64,000 nucleotides of DNA from Labia minor. Taxonomy: Eukaryota; Arthropoda; Insecta; Dermaptera; Spongiphoridae. Shown here piece after piece: positions 35,935 through 45,780 of the stretch. The stretch's first letter is position 1, and every line of letters starts with the position of its first letter. The stretch covers positions 61,130,501-61,194,500 of the forward strand of contig OY720349.1 of NCBI GenBank assembly GCA_963082975.1, read 5' to 3'. The position numbers were made by a program, and so were the translations under genes. The notes beneath the pieces are model-generated. The model worked only from the letters and a program-made list of their open reading frames with translations, made no database searches and was not told the DNA's origin.

Positions 35935-37474
35935 CAGTTCTATTCGAGCATCGGTACTGTTAACATCTCTTTCCAGAGTGGAGACCCCGAGCCCGAACAA
36001 TAACCCGCCTACGGATCCCAAGCCCGGCTTACCTGCCAAGCCCTTGGGCCAGCCCTTAGAATTGCCTCCGAGCAAACTTAAATCTATCAGTGTGCAGACT
36101 AAAGGTCTTTCGAACAAGAAAGCTTTTGAGTTATTAATTAACTCAAAAAGAACTTTAACGAAAGCAGACGTGAAACGTCTAAGTGATAAAATGTCTACGA
36201 GCAAGAAAAATTCTTCGAGTGGGGTTACAAGTAACTCAAAAATGCAGGCTCTCGAAAACGAGAACAAAGAGTTAAGGAAAAAAATTCAAGAATTGGAAGA
36301 ATTAATAAAAAAGAACATTTCATCGGCAACGGCAACATTAGTCGATGACGTCGAAATGGAAGAAGACGCGGACAATCAGAAGTGGACGGAGGTATCAAGG
36401 AAAAGAAAATCAGGAAAAGAATCTCTATTGCCTCAATCAAATAAAAAGATTCTGACCTGTGAATCAAACATAAACGAAAATACTAAAATCACTACCCCGC
36501 AGGTGGATAAGACCTCAGTAAAAGAGAAATGTCCACCAATATCAATCAACAATGATATTGCGGTCCAAGTGATCCAAATTATGAAGACCTATTCAAAAAA
36601 TTTTGAAATAAAAAGAAGACCTGGTTCGAAGATGTCAAATATAATCACCCAATCAATGGATGATTATAAAAAAACAATTGCCATACTAAGAGAAAGGAAG
36701 TATGAATTTTTTACATTTACTCCTAAATGTGAAAAATATCAGACATTTCTTCTCAAAGGGTTGGCTCTCGAAACAAGTGAAGAAATTGTGAAAGAAGAAT
36801 TATGTATTCACAAGAATATAAAATTCACCAAAATAGAGAGATTCGCAACAAAAAAATCCAAGGACGAAAAGAAAACTCTTCCCATATTCTTAATCCAAAT
36901 AAGCCCGGACAGCAAATTTAAAGACCTAAAAGAAATTAAAACTATATTTCATCAAAGGATTCACTGGGAAAACATAAAAAAACAACAAATGATGCAATGT
37001 TACAATTGCCAACGCATGGGTCACTCATCTCACTCATGCAATATGGAATCAAGATGTGTTAAATGTAACACAAAACACGAAAAAGGTCAGTGCCAAATTA
37101 CAATTGATACAGACAAATCAAAAATTTTCTGTGTCAATTGTAAAGAATACGGCCACCCAGCTTCATACAAGGGTTGTCCAGAAAAAAGAAAATTAACGGA
37201 AAAAATAAAGACACAGAAGAATGAAGAAAAAGACAATAAAATAAAAAGAGTGAATAGAATTACCAAGATGGTTAATCCAGGTATGTCATTCGCCGCAGCG
37301 GTGAATAATAATAGTGAAAGTGATTCAAGCAAAGCATCAAATAGTGAAAGTGCTACAGTGCAAAGTGCTCCCCTCGAAAATAATCTTGAAAGCAGACTGC
37401 AGAGAATGGAAAATGCAATTCAACAACTTACAGTCAGCATGCAAATAATTGCCAACTTACTACAACCTCAATGA
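35912..37474 (+). CDS. ORF1 gag-like protein of copy 3 (ATG in 5S sequence)
   Basis: 520 codons from an ATG in the 5S gene. Residues 1-8 are 5S-encoded (MLNAPVLV). A Pro-rich stretch follows at about 25-54, the first internal Met is 94 (36,191), and the coiled coil is at about 111-135. A PRE_C2HC-like region spans about 270-340. The zinc knuckles are C363/C366/H371/C376, C382/C385/H389/C394 and C407/C410/H415/C422, with a C-terminal helix at about 488-518. It binds element RNA and likely forms RNP particles with ORF2. The TGA at 37,472-37,474 overlaps the ORF2 ATG. Use of the 5S ATG rather than codon 94 is inferred from the open frame, not shown. Confidence 0.8.
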   Translation: MLNAPVLVSSIRASVLLTSLSRVETPSPNNNPPTDPKPGLPAKPLGQPLELPPSKLKSISVQTKGLSNKKAFELLINSKRTLTKADVKRLSDKMSTSKKNSSSGVTSNSKMQALENENKELRKKIQELEELIKKNISSATATLVDDVEMEEDADNQKWTEVSRKRKSGKESLLPQSNKKILTCESNINENTKITTPQVDKTSVKEKCPPISINNDIAVQVIQIMKTYSKNFEIKRRPGSKMSNIITQSMDDYKKTIAILRERKYEFFTFTPKCEKYQTFLLKGLALETSEEIVKEELCIHKNIKFTKIERFATKKSKDEKKTLPIFLIQISPDSKFKDLKEIKTIFHQRIHWENIKKQQMMQCYNCQRMGHSSHSCNMESRCVKCNTKHEKGQCQITIDTDKSKIFCVNCKEYGHPASYKGCPEKRKLTEKIKTQKNEEKDNKIKRVNRITKMVNPGMSFAAAVNNNSESDSSKASNSESATVQSAPLENNLESRLQRMENAIQQLTVSMQIIANLLQPQ

Positions 37475-40400
37475 ATACTGGTGAGTGCTCAACAGATAGA
37501 AAAATTCAAAAATCTTTTAAATTAAATTGCTTGTCATTAAACGTTAACTCGTTAGTTTCAATGCAAAAAAGGGCAAGCTTGCTTGCCCTATTAGAAAAAT
37601 ATAGGCCGGATGTTCTTATGTTAAGCGAGACCAAACTTAATAAAATGCATCAAATGTCATTTGCTGAATACAACTTCATTAGGACAGATAATCCAAATGA
37701 AAACAATGCAGGAGGAACAGCAATATTAATTAAAAAATCATTCAAATATAGGGAAATTCTTAATAGCAAAATATTAAACAATAAAAAAGTAGAATCAACC
37801 ATAATAAAAATTAAAATTGATAATAAAAAAAATCTTTTCCTAATATCAATATACTCCCCAAGTAAAAATGATAGTTTATTTATTGAAGAGCTAGAAAATA
37901 TTTTCAAAAATCTCAATTTAGATCAACAGGACAATTACTTTTATTTGGCGGGTGACTTGAATGCCAAACACGAAAGATGGAATAATAGAAAAAATGACTC
38001 TAGAGGGAATAAACTTTGCAGATGGGTCGGCGATAACGAAATTCAATTCAAAATAAAGCTACTTTGTTCAGAAATTCCTTCCTTCCCAAGAACAGGATCA
38101 TTTATAGATTTGATATTGATAGATACCAGATTAAAAGTAATTAATAAAAAAAATAATTATCAGGTTCCAGTGATTGATTTCGATGGAGATCACTTAGGTC
38201 TAATTTCTGAAGTAGAGTTTTCAGGCTTGGAAATAGAATATCAAACAAATAAAAACAAATTTAACTTCAAAAAAACAAATTGGCAGCATTTCAAAAATTA
38301 CCTTAACAAAACTTGTACAATTGACCTTTCGGAAAACCAAAATTTAAATAATCAAAAAATAGATGAATCAATAAATTTAATTGAACAACACATTCACTCT
38401 GCAATTCAAAAGGCAACACCCAAATTCAAAAGCTTCAACTCAATTGACAAATACGTCACTCATAAAATTAAAAAACTACAAAAAGAAAAAAGTTTTCTAA
38501 TATCACAAATTAATAAATTTTATAAAAATAATTTGAACCGTAACTCTGATGAATTTTTAATCCTGAAAGCTTTACTACAAGAAATTAGAAAAAAAATAAA
38601 TAAGGAAATCAGTCAATCAATTAACAATTATTGGAAAAACCAAATTGAAAATATACCAGAAAAAAACTCATCAGAAACACTTCCAAAAATTAATGGTATT
38701 TTCAGAAGGGGACAAAAAGGGAAGGCAATAAATACAAAAATAAAAATTCCAAACAATAAATTAGAAATTATAGAAAAGGCCGGAATTAAAAGGGAAAATC
38801 TAACAAAAGATGCAGAAGGTAACTTCGTAATTTACGACCCAATTGAAAAGCTTAATATAATGGGATTTCACTTTTCAATGACCCATTTGCAAAATAAAAA
38901 TTTAGGTACACATGGACTAACTAACATTATACAACATTGGACTGATAAACTAAAAACTGAAATACTGACTGACAAACAAAACAATAAAAGAATAAACAAA
39001 TTTTCAATTCATAACAAAGCTTCAGACCCTATTTTAAAAGATGAACAACTCTCACTGACAAATTTCCAAGAAGTAAAAAACATTTTTAAAAGACTAAATA
39101 ACAAAACATCGACTGGAATTGACAAAATTCCAAATTGTGTTCTTAAGCATCTGCCTGATAAAGTAATTGTCTATTTCACCATCATATTTAACAATGCCCT
39201 GAGCAATTTATATTTTCCTGAAAAATGGAAAAAGGCACTATTAATAGCAATCCCAAAAAAAGACAAAGACACATCCATTTTAACAAATTTAAGGCCAATA
39301 AGTTTATTACCTTGCATTGGAAAGATATTTGAAATAATAATAAATAAAAGGTTGGTCTCAACATGTATAAATAAGAATATCCTACCTGAAACTCAATTCG
39401 GTTTTAGATACAAGCATTCAACAATTAATGCTATTACAAAATTAAATTCGGACATCTGTTGGGCTCTCAACGGGGGTAATGTGGTTGGAGCGTGTCTGAT
39501 TGATGTTGAAAAGGCATTCGACACAGTCTGGAGAGAAGGTCTAATCTACAAACTATTAAAGAAAGGTTTCGACAAAAACCTAGTGAAAATGATATGGAGC
39601 ATGATTGAGAACAGATCATTCGTAATGAGCGATAGAGGTTTGCAGTCCTCAATCAGCTTTCCGGTTGTAAACGGTTTACAACAGGGTACAATAAACTCGC
39701 CAGTCCTATTTAATATATTTATAAGTGATATTCTAACAGCATATGAACTAAATGTTAAGAAAGGTCTGAATGCACTGGCATTTGCGGATGACCTGATCAT
39801 TTATATTTCTGGGAAAAAAACAGATGAAATTCAACAAAAATTAGAATCTTTAGGCAACAAAATTTTTACTTTTTATAATAATTGGAAATTAAAGATAAAT
39901 TTAAATAAATGTGAAACAATATTATTTAGGCCAACTATTAATAATGGAAACAAAAATTTAAAAAAGAATTGGAAAAATTTTCACATAAGTATAAATGGTC
40001 AGGTCATTCCCCATAAAAACACAGTTCGTTATCTAGGCGTACATTTAGATGAAAGACTAATGTTCAAAAATCACATAAATATTCAATTAGCCAAGGCCAG
40101 AGCAGCATTCATGTCGTTAAAATGGCTATTCTATAGTCCGTATTTAAAGCCAAAAATAAAAATTCAATGCTATAGTTTATTTGTTAGACCAATTGTAACA
40201 TACGGTTCAAGTATATGGTTCAACCAAAACGCATCAACAATGGAGAAAATTCGTGTGTTTGAAAGGAAATGCTTAAGAGCTTGTCTGGGGATGTGGAGGG
40301 CTCGAGAAACCAGCTATCAGAAATTTATAAATAATGAAACAATCTACAATCTGGCGAATTTAAATAGAATAGATTGCTTCATTATTAAATTAATAAGAAA

Positions 40401-41279
40401 ATATTATAGCAGAATTGTAAATAATGACGAAAATAGTTTGGTTTCGGGTGCGGCACTTCCACACGACCTGTATTATAAAGAAACTCTAGAAACGGGATTT
40501 GTTCCACCAGAAGCATTTCCTTTCTTAGATGCCCAGGGATATATACAAGACTTTAATAGTATTCCTATTATTTATCATGTGTATAGAAATATTAATGACA
40601 AAAGAATCAAATATGATCCCTTCCTAGACGGACAGGACCAGTATAGATTTTATAGATTTAGTCGTGCGATCCCGGATAGGGATAAAAAAGAAAAGTTAAA
40701 TAATAAAAACTACTGGTGGTTTGATAATCAATAAGTTTACTAGTTGAAAAAGAGAGGATGAGAAATGTATCCGTTATTTGATTTCTTTTATCTTTTCTTT
40801 CTTGAGTGAATCTTATTATTCATATTATAATCATTATAAAAATTGTAGCATAAGTTAATTTATTTCTTTTCTTATTATATTAGCAATTATTAATAAACAT
40901 TAAGTTAAGTTTTTCTTTTTTCTTTTTTTATATATCTTAATTTATGTAAAGGAGGGGAAAGGAAAAAAAAAAAGAATTATAAAAATTCAAGTAGTGATAA
41001 GTTAATAAAAAATATTTTTTTTTCAGGTTTTTATAAAGCCAATTTTTCCTGAAAATTTTTTTTAAAAAATAAGATTATATAAACTTAATAATTATATATT
41101 AAAAAACAATTACTTTCCTAGTGTATAAATAATTTAAGCATAATAACGTATATACATAAAATGTATAATGTTATAAATCAAATGTAATTAATATGTAAAT
41201 CCCAATGTGTTTGGGGATTTTGTTCATTGTAAATATAACTGTAATTTGGCTCAATAAACACATTTTTCTAAAAAAAAAA
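35935..41279 (+). mobile_element. Full-length 5S-targeted Jockey-like non-LTR retrotransposon, copy 3
   Basis: A 5,345-bp element between TSDs 35,921-35,934 and 41,280-41,293. Almost identical to copy 1; I saw one difference in the gag region and a few in the ORF2 C-terminus, such as ILNN to IVNN and HDQ to HDL. It differs in its 5' junction (one extra C), its tail (10 A) and its flanking spacer type, so it is more likely an independent insertion than a segmental duplication. The extra C could also be the target's own +39 base. Confidence 0.93.
37471..40734 (+). CDS. ORF2 APE endonuclease-reverse transcriptase of copy 3
   Basis: 1,087 residues, nearly identical to copy 1, with intact APE (E53, D162, N164, D240, H241) and RT (D678, motif B, FADD 771-774) residues. 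The specificity for one 5S base presumably lies in the endonuclease and the region between it and the RT; which residues do this cannot be read from the sequence. It overlaps the ORF1 stop by ATGA. Lack of frameshifts and near-identity to copy 1 indicate recent activity. Confidence 0.95.
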   Translation: MNTGECSTDRKIQKSFKLNCLSLNVNSLVSMQKRASLLALLEKYRPDVLMLSETKLNKMHQMSFAEYNFIRTDNPNENNAGGTAILIKKSFKYREILNSKILNNKKVESTIIKIKIDNKKNLFLISIYSPSKNDSLFIEELENIFKNLNLDQQDNYFYLAGDLNAKHERWNNRKNDSRGNKLCRWVGDNEIQFKIKLLCSEIPSFPRTGSFIDLILIDTRLKVINKKNNYQVPVIDFDGDHLGLISEVEFSGLEIEYQTNKNKFNFKKTNWQHFKNYLNKTCTIDLSENQNLNNQKIDESINLIEQHIHSAIQKATPKFKSFNSIDKYVTHKIKKLQKEKSFLISQINKFYKNNLNRNSDEFLILKALLQEIRKKINKEISQSINNYWKNQIENIPEKNSSETLPKINGIFRRGQKGKAINTKIKIPNNKLEIIEKAGIKRENLTKDAEGNFVIYDPIEKLNIMGFHFSMTHLQNKNLGTHGLTNIIQHWTDKLKTEILTDKQNNKRINKFSIHNKASDPILKDEQLSLTNFQEVKNIFKRLNNKTSTGIDKIPNCVLKHLPDKVIVYFTIIFNNALSNLYFPEKWKKALLIAIPKKDKDTSILTNLRPISLLPCIGKIFEIIINKRLVSTCINKNILPETQFGFRYKHSTINAITKLNSDICWALNGGNVVGACLIDVEKAFDTVWREGLIYKLLKKGFDKNLVKMIWSMIENRSFVMSDRGLQSSISFPVVNGLQQGTINSPVLFNIFISDILTAYELNVKKGLNALAFADDLIIYISGKKTDEIQQKLESLGNKIFTFYNNWKLKINLNKCETILFRPTINNGNKNLKKNWKNFHISINGQVIPHKNTVRYLGVHLDERLMFKNHINIQLAKARAAFMSLKWLFYSPYLKPKIKIQCYSLFVRPIVTYGSSIWFNQNASTMEKIRVFERKCLRACLGMWRARETSYQKFINNETIYNLANLNRIDCFIIKLIRKYYSRIVNNDENSLVSGAALPHDLYYKETLETGFVPPEAFPFLDAQGYIQDFNSIPIIYHVYRNINDKRIKYDPFLDGQDQYRFYRFSRAIPDRDKKEKLNNKNYWWFDNQ

Positions 41280-41293
41280 GCACCGGTTCTCGT

Positions 41294-41375
41294 CTGATCA
41301 CCGAAGTTAAGCAACATCGAGCGCGGTTAGTACTTGGATGGGTGACCGCTTGGGAACACCGCGTGCCGTTGCCCT
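41294..41375 (+). pseudogene. 5S rRNA gene, 3' fragment (+39 to +120), after retrotransposon
   Basis: 82-nt 3' part of the last 5S locus, with A and C boxes. Its downstream spacer (CTTTTCAGCC type) is the last in the array and breaks off at about 42,065. Confidence 0.95.
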
Positions 41376-42065
41376 TAAATTCTATTTTTGTTTTTTGGTT
41401 TTCCTTTTCACATTTTGACTTTAAAATTTCATCCTATCTTTTTAATCAAGTCTCTTTATTATATTTCTATTTAATTCTAATATTATATTCATACAATTTG
41501 CAAATAATGAATAAATAAAATTACTCACATTTTCAAAAAATAATTCATAACATTACTTTTAGAAAACCTCGTTATTCATTTTATTAATTTGTAAATTACC
41601 TCTTCGACATAATCAACATCTTTATATGAAAATGTACTGAATTCTTTTCAGCCTGTTGGTATTTTTCTTTTAAGAATACAAAAATAAAACTTTCCCTAAC
41701 ATTATAGGAAATAGGAAATACATTATAAATGAAACTATTCGAATATCTTTTTATTGATGTAACCAAACCCTCCCTCACTCACTCTGTTTTAGACAAAACA
41801 CATTGAATGAATGAAATAACAAGAAAATTTAACTATTTTATACTTTTATAATTGCAAACAAGAGTGGTTTCTATGGAAATATTATTAAGAATTGGAAAAA
41901 AAAAAAAAAAAAAAAAGAAAAATTATATCGCGAAAATAAATAAAAATATATACCCTAATAACTATTAAAATTCTTACCCATTGAACTTATCAAATGTCCA
42001 TGTCATAAATTTTATTCTAAACAATACAGACAGCTCCCGTCTACCATTTGTCAAATTAGTTATTT

Positions 42066-42242
42066 TCAAAAAATAATTCAACAAATTATCATAATAATTT
42101 TTTTGATAGGCAAAACAATGATATAATAATCCTCATTAAGAAAATATGAGCAGGTATTTAAAAAAAACTCAATAGTCTTCGTAAAATTATTTGAAAAAAT
42201 AATATATTTTCGCTTTAAATTTAAACAAAATACTAACCAATA
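42066..42242. other. AT-rich unique DNA at array edge
   Basis: AT-rich sequence directly after the array break with no gene or recognised repeat. The break occurs within the spacer after TTAGTTATT, not at a 5S gene. Confidence 0.5.
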
Positions 42243-42250
42243 CCTTAAGG

Positions 42251-42715
42251 CAGAGGTTCTTAAACCTTTGTACTCCGCGGACCCCCACTTGAAAAAAAAA
42301 TTTTTGACGGACCCCATCCCAACTTTAGGTACTTTACGTCATTTTATTAGTTAATTTCTGGCTTACGATCTCATAAGAACAAGGATATATGATGGATATT
42401 TCTAACAGTGATTGGTGAATAACGATTTTTTTGCATATAGTAGAACACATTTTATTAGAAATTATAATATTGAAGAAAGAAAATTCAGCTAAATATGAAG
42501 ATGGAAACGGTAGCAATAGTTTTCTTGCACATTTCGTTGAATTTGGGTATTTGATCTCTGTTTCCTCACAAAGCCATGCCATCGCTTCTTTTATATTAAT
42601 TAAAGTTTTAACTGACTCATCATTTTCTCGTGCACCTGTACGATGGCTTTGCGGACCCCCAGTAAAGGCTTCGCTGACCCCCAGGGGTCCGCGGACCACA
42701 GTTTAAGAACCTCTG
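42251..42715 (-). mobile_element. Internally deleted hAT-type transposon with 8-bp TSD
   Basis: A 465-bp element with terminal inverted repeats CAGAGGTTCTTAAAC... and ...GTTTAAGAACCTCTG, flanked by the 8-bp duplication CCTTAAGG (42,243-42,250 and 42,716-42,723). TIR sequence and TSD length are those of hAT elements. On the minus strand about 50 codons still resemble the C-terminal dimerisation region of a hAT transposase (KLLLPFPSSYLAE...), so it is a deletion derivative of an autonomous element rather than a TIR-only MITE. It cannot make an active transposase. Confidence 0.88.
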
Positions 42716-42779
42716 CCTTAAGGGTATTAAAATCTAAAGACTATTTTTTCTAACTAAAGGAGTTATAATCTATTTAGAC

Positions 42780-43655
42780 TTTTAACAAAATAAGACCGTG
42801 ATATAATGTTATTAAATAAAACAAAATCAACTTCAAAACATGTCATTTTGTTTTAAAATAATGATATTATTAGGGCAGACAGATTCAATTCAAATTAAAA
42901 TGGGAGAACTGCAATTATAATAATAAAAAACAATTAAACACATCACAAGAACTGAATGACAAAATAACTATAACCATAATTAAAATTAGTTCTAAAAACG
43001 GTAATAATCTCTTTATCATCTCACCAAATGTAGCAATGGGAAATGTTAATTTATTTAATTTATATTTGAAGGAATTAGTTCAGAATCTTAAACTGGAATA
43101 CAACTCAAATTACTAAATATGAGAGGTGGTGACCTAAATGCAAAAAATTCCAACTTGAACAAAATACAATGGTAGAGAGATTAAATTAAATAAGTGGATC
43201 GTAAACAATGAAATAAAATATAATATAAAAACTTGTACCTGGACAAAAAATACCTCTTTCCACTGGCATAATAGGAAATAAGAAATTTCAAAAATTAGGA
43301 ATAGAAAAACTTTCTAAATAACCAATAATTACAATTTCTTAAAAGAAAATTGAAATAATTTCAACTCCATCCTTCAATAGGTTCAGGGATGACAAAGGTA
43401 ACTTTGTTATTTATGACCAATGTCTTGGGAATACACTTTTCATCGATTCATTTGAATGATCACATGGGCTTACCTAACCTTATTTATATTGTAAACAAAT
43501 ATTCCAGTCAACTAAAAGGAAAAATGAACACAGGTAAAAGTGACAAAAAGACAATAACTAAATTTACCATGTCTAACAATGCTCTCGAACTCCTGCATGA
43601 CCCCAGTATTTTCATTCAATGGACAACCTTTATCAGGAAATTAAAGACATTTTAA
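42780..43655 (+). pseudogene. Decayed Jockey-like ORF2 relic
   Basis: A broken copy of an ORF2 related to, but clearly diverged from, the 5S-targeted element. From about 42,800 it can be followed through the endonuclease (including an intact GGDLNAK at about 43,125-43,145 and a KWIVNNEI segment like KLCRWVGDNEI). It then jumps over the endonuclease-RT linker to the GNFVIYD...GIHFSSIHLNDHMGL segment (43,400 onward), equivalent to residues 450-540 of the intact proteins. There are several stops and frameshifts and no RT catalytic core. It lies just outside the array, next to the hAT element. Confidence 0.8.
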
Positions 43656-44762
43656 AAAAAAATTAAAAATAATGATACTGATATTGTTTTAGTATTTTTT
43701 TATATTTAAAGTATTTTAAAATTTTATATTTAATTTCGATATAAAAGTAAAAATATTTATTTTAATAATCAAATTACAAAATATATTTATCATTCCACCA
43801 CCCATAAAAAAAAATTCAAAAAGTTATCAACATTCATATATGTAATACATATGAAGAATTATAAAGGAAGGAGTTTGAAATAAATTATTGAATAAATTTG
43901 ATCTAATAATATTAAATAAATTATATTATATTAATTAAAATGTTTTTTAGATTAAATTATAATGATATTTGATTATTTTAATTAAAAAGAAAAAAATATA
44001 ACCTTCTTTCTTAAAAAATAGACAAGCACAGGTGTCAATATAATTTCAGATTTTATATTATTAGCAGGTTAATTTTTGGCCGGAACAATCTATTTGAAAA
44101 ATATAAATTAACTGAATTCTAACAACATATATCTTATCTTATTATACTAGCAAAAATTGTATATTTATTTATATTTTTGAGGATGATATAGGACCAAATA
44201 TTTCTACAAGTAAATTTGAATATATTTTTCATCTTGAAGTGAAAATCAAGTTATTTTAATTAATTTGTACCATTTTAGTTTATAATAATAAATTGTATAA
44301 ATTTGTTAAAGGGTCGAGCGATAGCTCGGTGTTATAGGTATTATATAGTCTTGTCTTACATAGATACATAACTGTATGTGTATATGTAAAATTGTATAAA
44401 TTATATCGTTATTACTAAAATAATTATTTCTCTTTGAAATCAAATTAACATTTTTAGATCGAAGATTTAATTTTCCCTACTATTATATATGAACTTTAAT
44501 TTTTATAACATCTTTAAACGATTTTTATTTATAAATTAAGTAATTTTATTTAAATTAAGTAATTAAAATAAAAATAAAAATAAGAATAGTGGAATTTAGT
44601 AATTTTCATTGACAATATTTTTTCTTAATATATTTCTGTTTTTTTTTTTTATATATATTGAAAAAATGAATAAATAGCAAAGAAGAAATATTCAAATATT
44701 ACCCTAATAATTTAATAAATATAAGATCAAATAATTGTATTGAATTAAAATAAAAATTTATA
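43656..44762. other. AT-rich region without genes
   Basis: Very AT-rich, with no coding frame or RNA gene that I can support. It contains one hairpin motif at 44,306-44,333 (CGAGCGATAGCTCG) that recurs inverted at about 57,998-58,024. Confidence 0.5.
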
Positions 44763-44770
44763 GAATCAAT

Positions 44771-45219
44771 GGTAATTATTGAGTTTAACCCCGTGAGGTA
44801 AGGGAGGTTAATTACTTTACCAAACTTGTTTCATTAAATAGTCATAATCATCCTTTCTTAGAAATTTGCATGGGCATCTTATATTTTTCTATATATTTTT
44901 AGATAAAAAAGATTGAAATTTTAACATGTATTCCAGTTAACCTATTTTTTGACAGCCATCTTGCGATTATAGGTTGGTTCAATCATTTGGCCTCTAGAGG
45001 GCAGCACCTATAATCGTAAGATGTGGAAAGATAGCTGTCAAAAAAAAGGTTAACTGGAATTCATGTTAAAATTTCAATCTTTTTTATCTAAAAATATATA
45101 GAAAAATATAAGATGCTCATGCAAATTTCTAAGAAAGGATGATTATGACTATTTAATGAAACAAGTTTGGTAAAGTAATTAACCTCCCTTACCTCACGGG
45201 GTTAAACTCAATAATTACC
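44771..45219. mobile_element. Foldback MITE with about 200-bp inverted arms and 8-bp TSD
   Basis: A 449-bp element that is nearly all inverted repeat: arms of roughly 200 bp beginning GGTAATTATTGAGTTTAACC match with only a few mismatches, around a short centre (TTGGCCTCTAGAGGGCAGC). The 8-bp duplication GAATCAAT flanks it (44,763-44,770 and 45,220-45,227). No coding sequence. An 8-bp TSD fits hAT, P or Merlin-type elements; the termini do not let me choose. Confidence 0.87.
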
Positions 45220-45591
45220 GAATCAATTTAAAAATTGAAATGATATAGAATATTAGAAATCAAAATAAAATTGAATATATTATAATAATTCTTTGTGTGG
45301 GAATTTCTAGAATTTATATTCATTGTCAAGCAGACATGAACACTCCTGGACAGGTATGAAGGTGTTGAATGAGCATACCAAAGAAGCTTAATTTTTTTTT
45401 TTTTTTTTTATTATATATTAAAAAATATTAGATATTATAGCTGTATATAAGAATCTTGTTATATTCTAAATATATTATTAATATATTTTAAAGAAATATT
45501 TTCAATTTATTTTCATCTTAAAATTATTTTCTAAATAATTTTAAATAAATATGTTCAAATTTAATCCACATAACGAAAAAAAAAATATTAA

Positions 45592-45780
45592 ATGATATTT
45601 TCTGTTAAGAATAGATGGATGGATTATTTGAAAAAAATATTAAATTCGAATGTAAATAATAGAACAGAAACCGTATCGGTGGCCTCAACAGAAATCAATT
45701 TTGAGGAAGCGATGGAGAAATTTAAAAAGAATAAATCACATGCATTAGGTTTGATATATTTACCTGTAGAATTAATTTAA
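45592..45780 (+). pseudogene. Fragment of another non-LTR reverse transcriptase
   Basis: 62 codons that resemble the segment just before the RT fingers in RTE/CR1-type proteins: a WMDYLKKILN block, an acidic INFEEAMEKFKKNKSHALG block and a LIYLPVELI ending like the usual GxDxIPAELI. No RT core follows and the surroundings are AT-rich. It is distinct from the 5S-targeted family. Confidence 0.6.

Larger units (their letters stand above)
1..42065 (+). repeat. 5S rDNA tandem array (24 loci, right edge of array)
   Basis: Head-to-tail repeats of about 1,040-1,077 bp, each a 120-nt 5S rRNA gene plus an AT-rich spacer. The array runs off the left edge of the window and stops abruptly in mid-spacer at about 42,065, where the repeat sequence gives way to unrelated DNA. 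Twenty-one genes are intact and three are split by a retrotransposon. Spacers carry a poly(A) tract of two size classes (about 12-13 A, or roughly 20-31 A), an A-rich stretch, a CCACCACCACC run and a TACGTATATACGTATATA microsatellite before each gene. Open frames seen in the spacer (100 and 60 codons) start with TTG or overlap the RNA gene and are not genes. Confidence 0.97.

Noticed and set aside
35897-41375. Segmental duplication of the locus at 1,623-7,101
   Set aside because: The elements are near identical, but junction base, A-tail length and spacer variants differ, so independent insertion fits better.
1-42065. Linked snRNA, SL RNA or histone genes in the 5S spacer
   Set aside because: I looked for conserved RNA or coding blocks besides 5S in the unit and found none.
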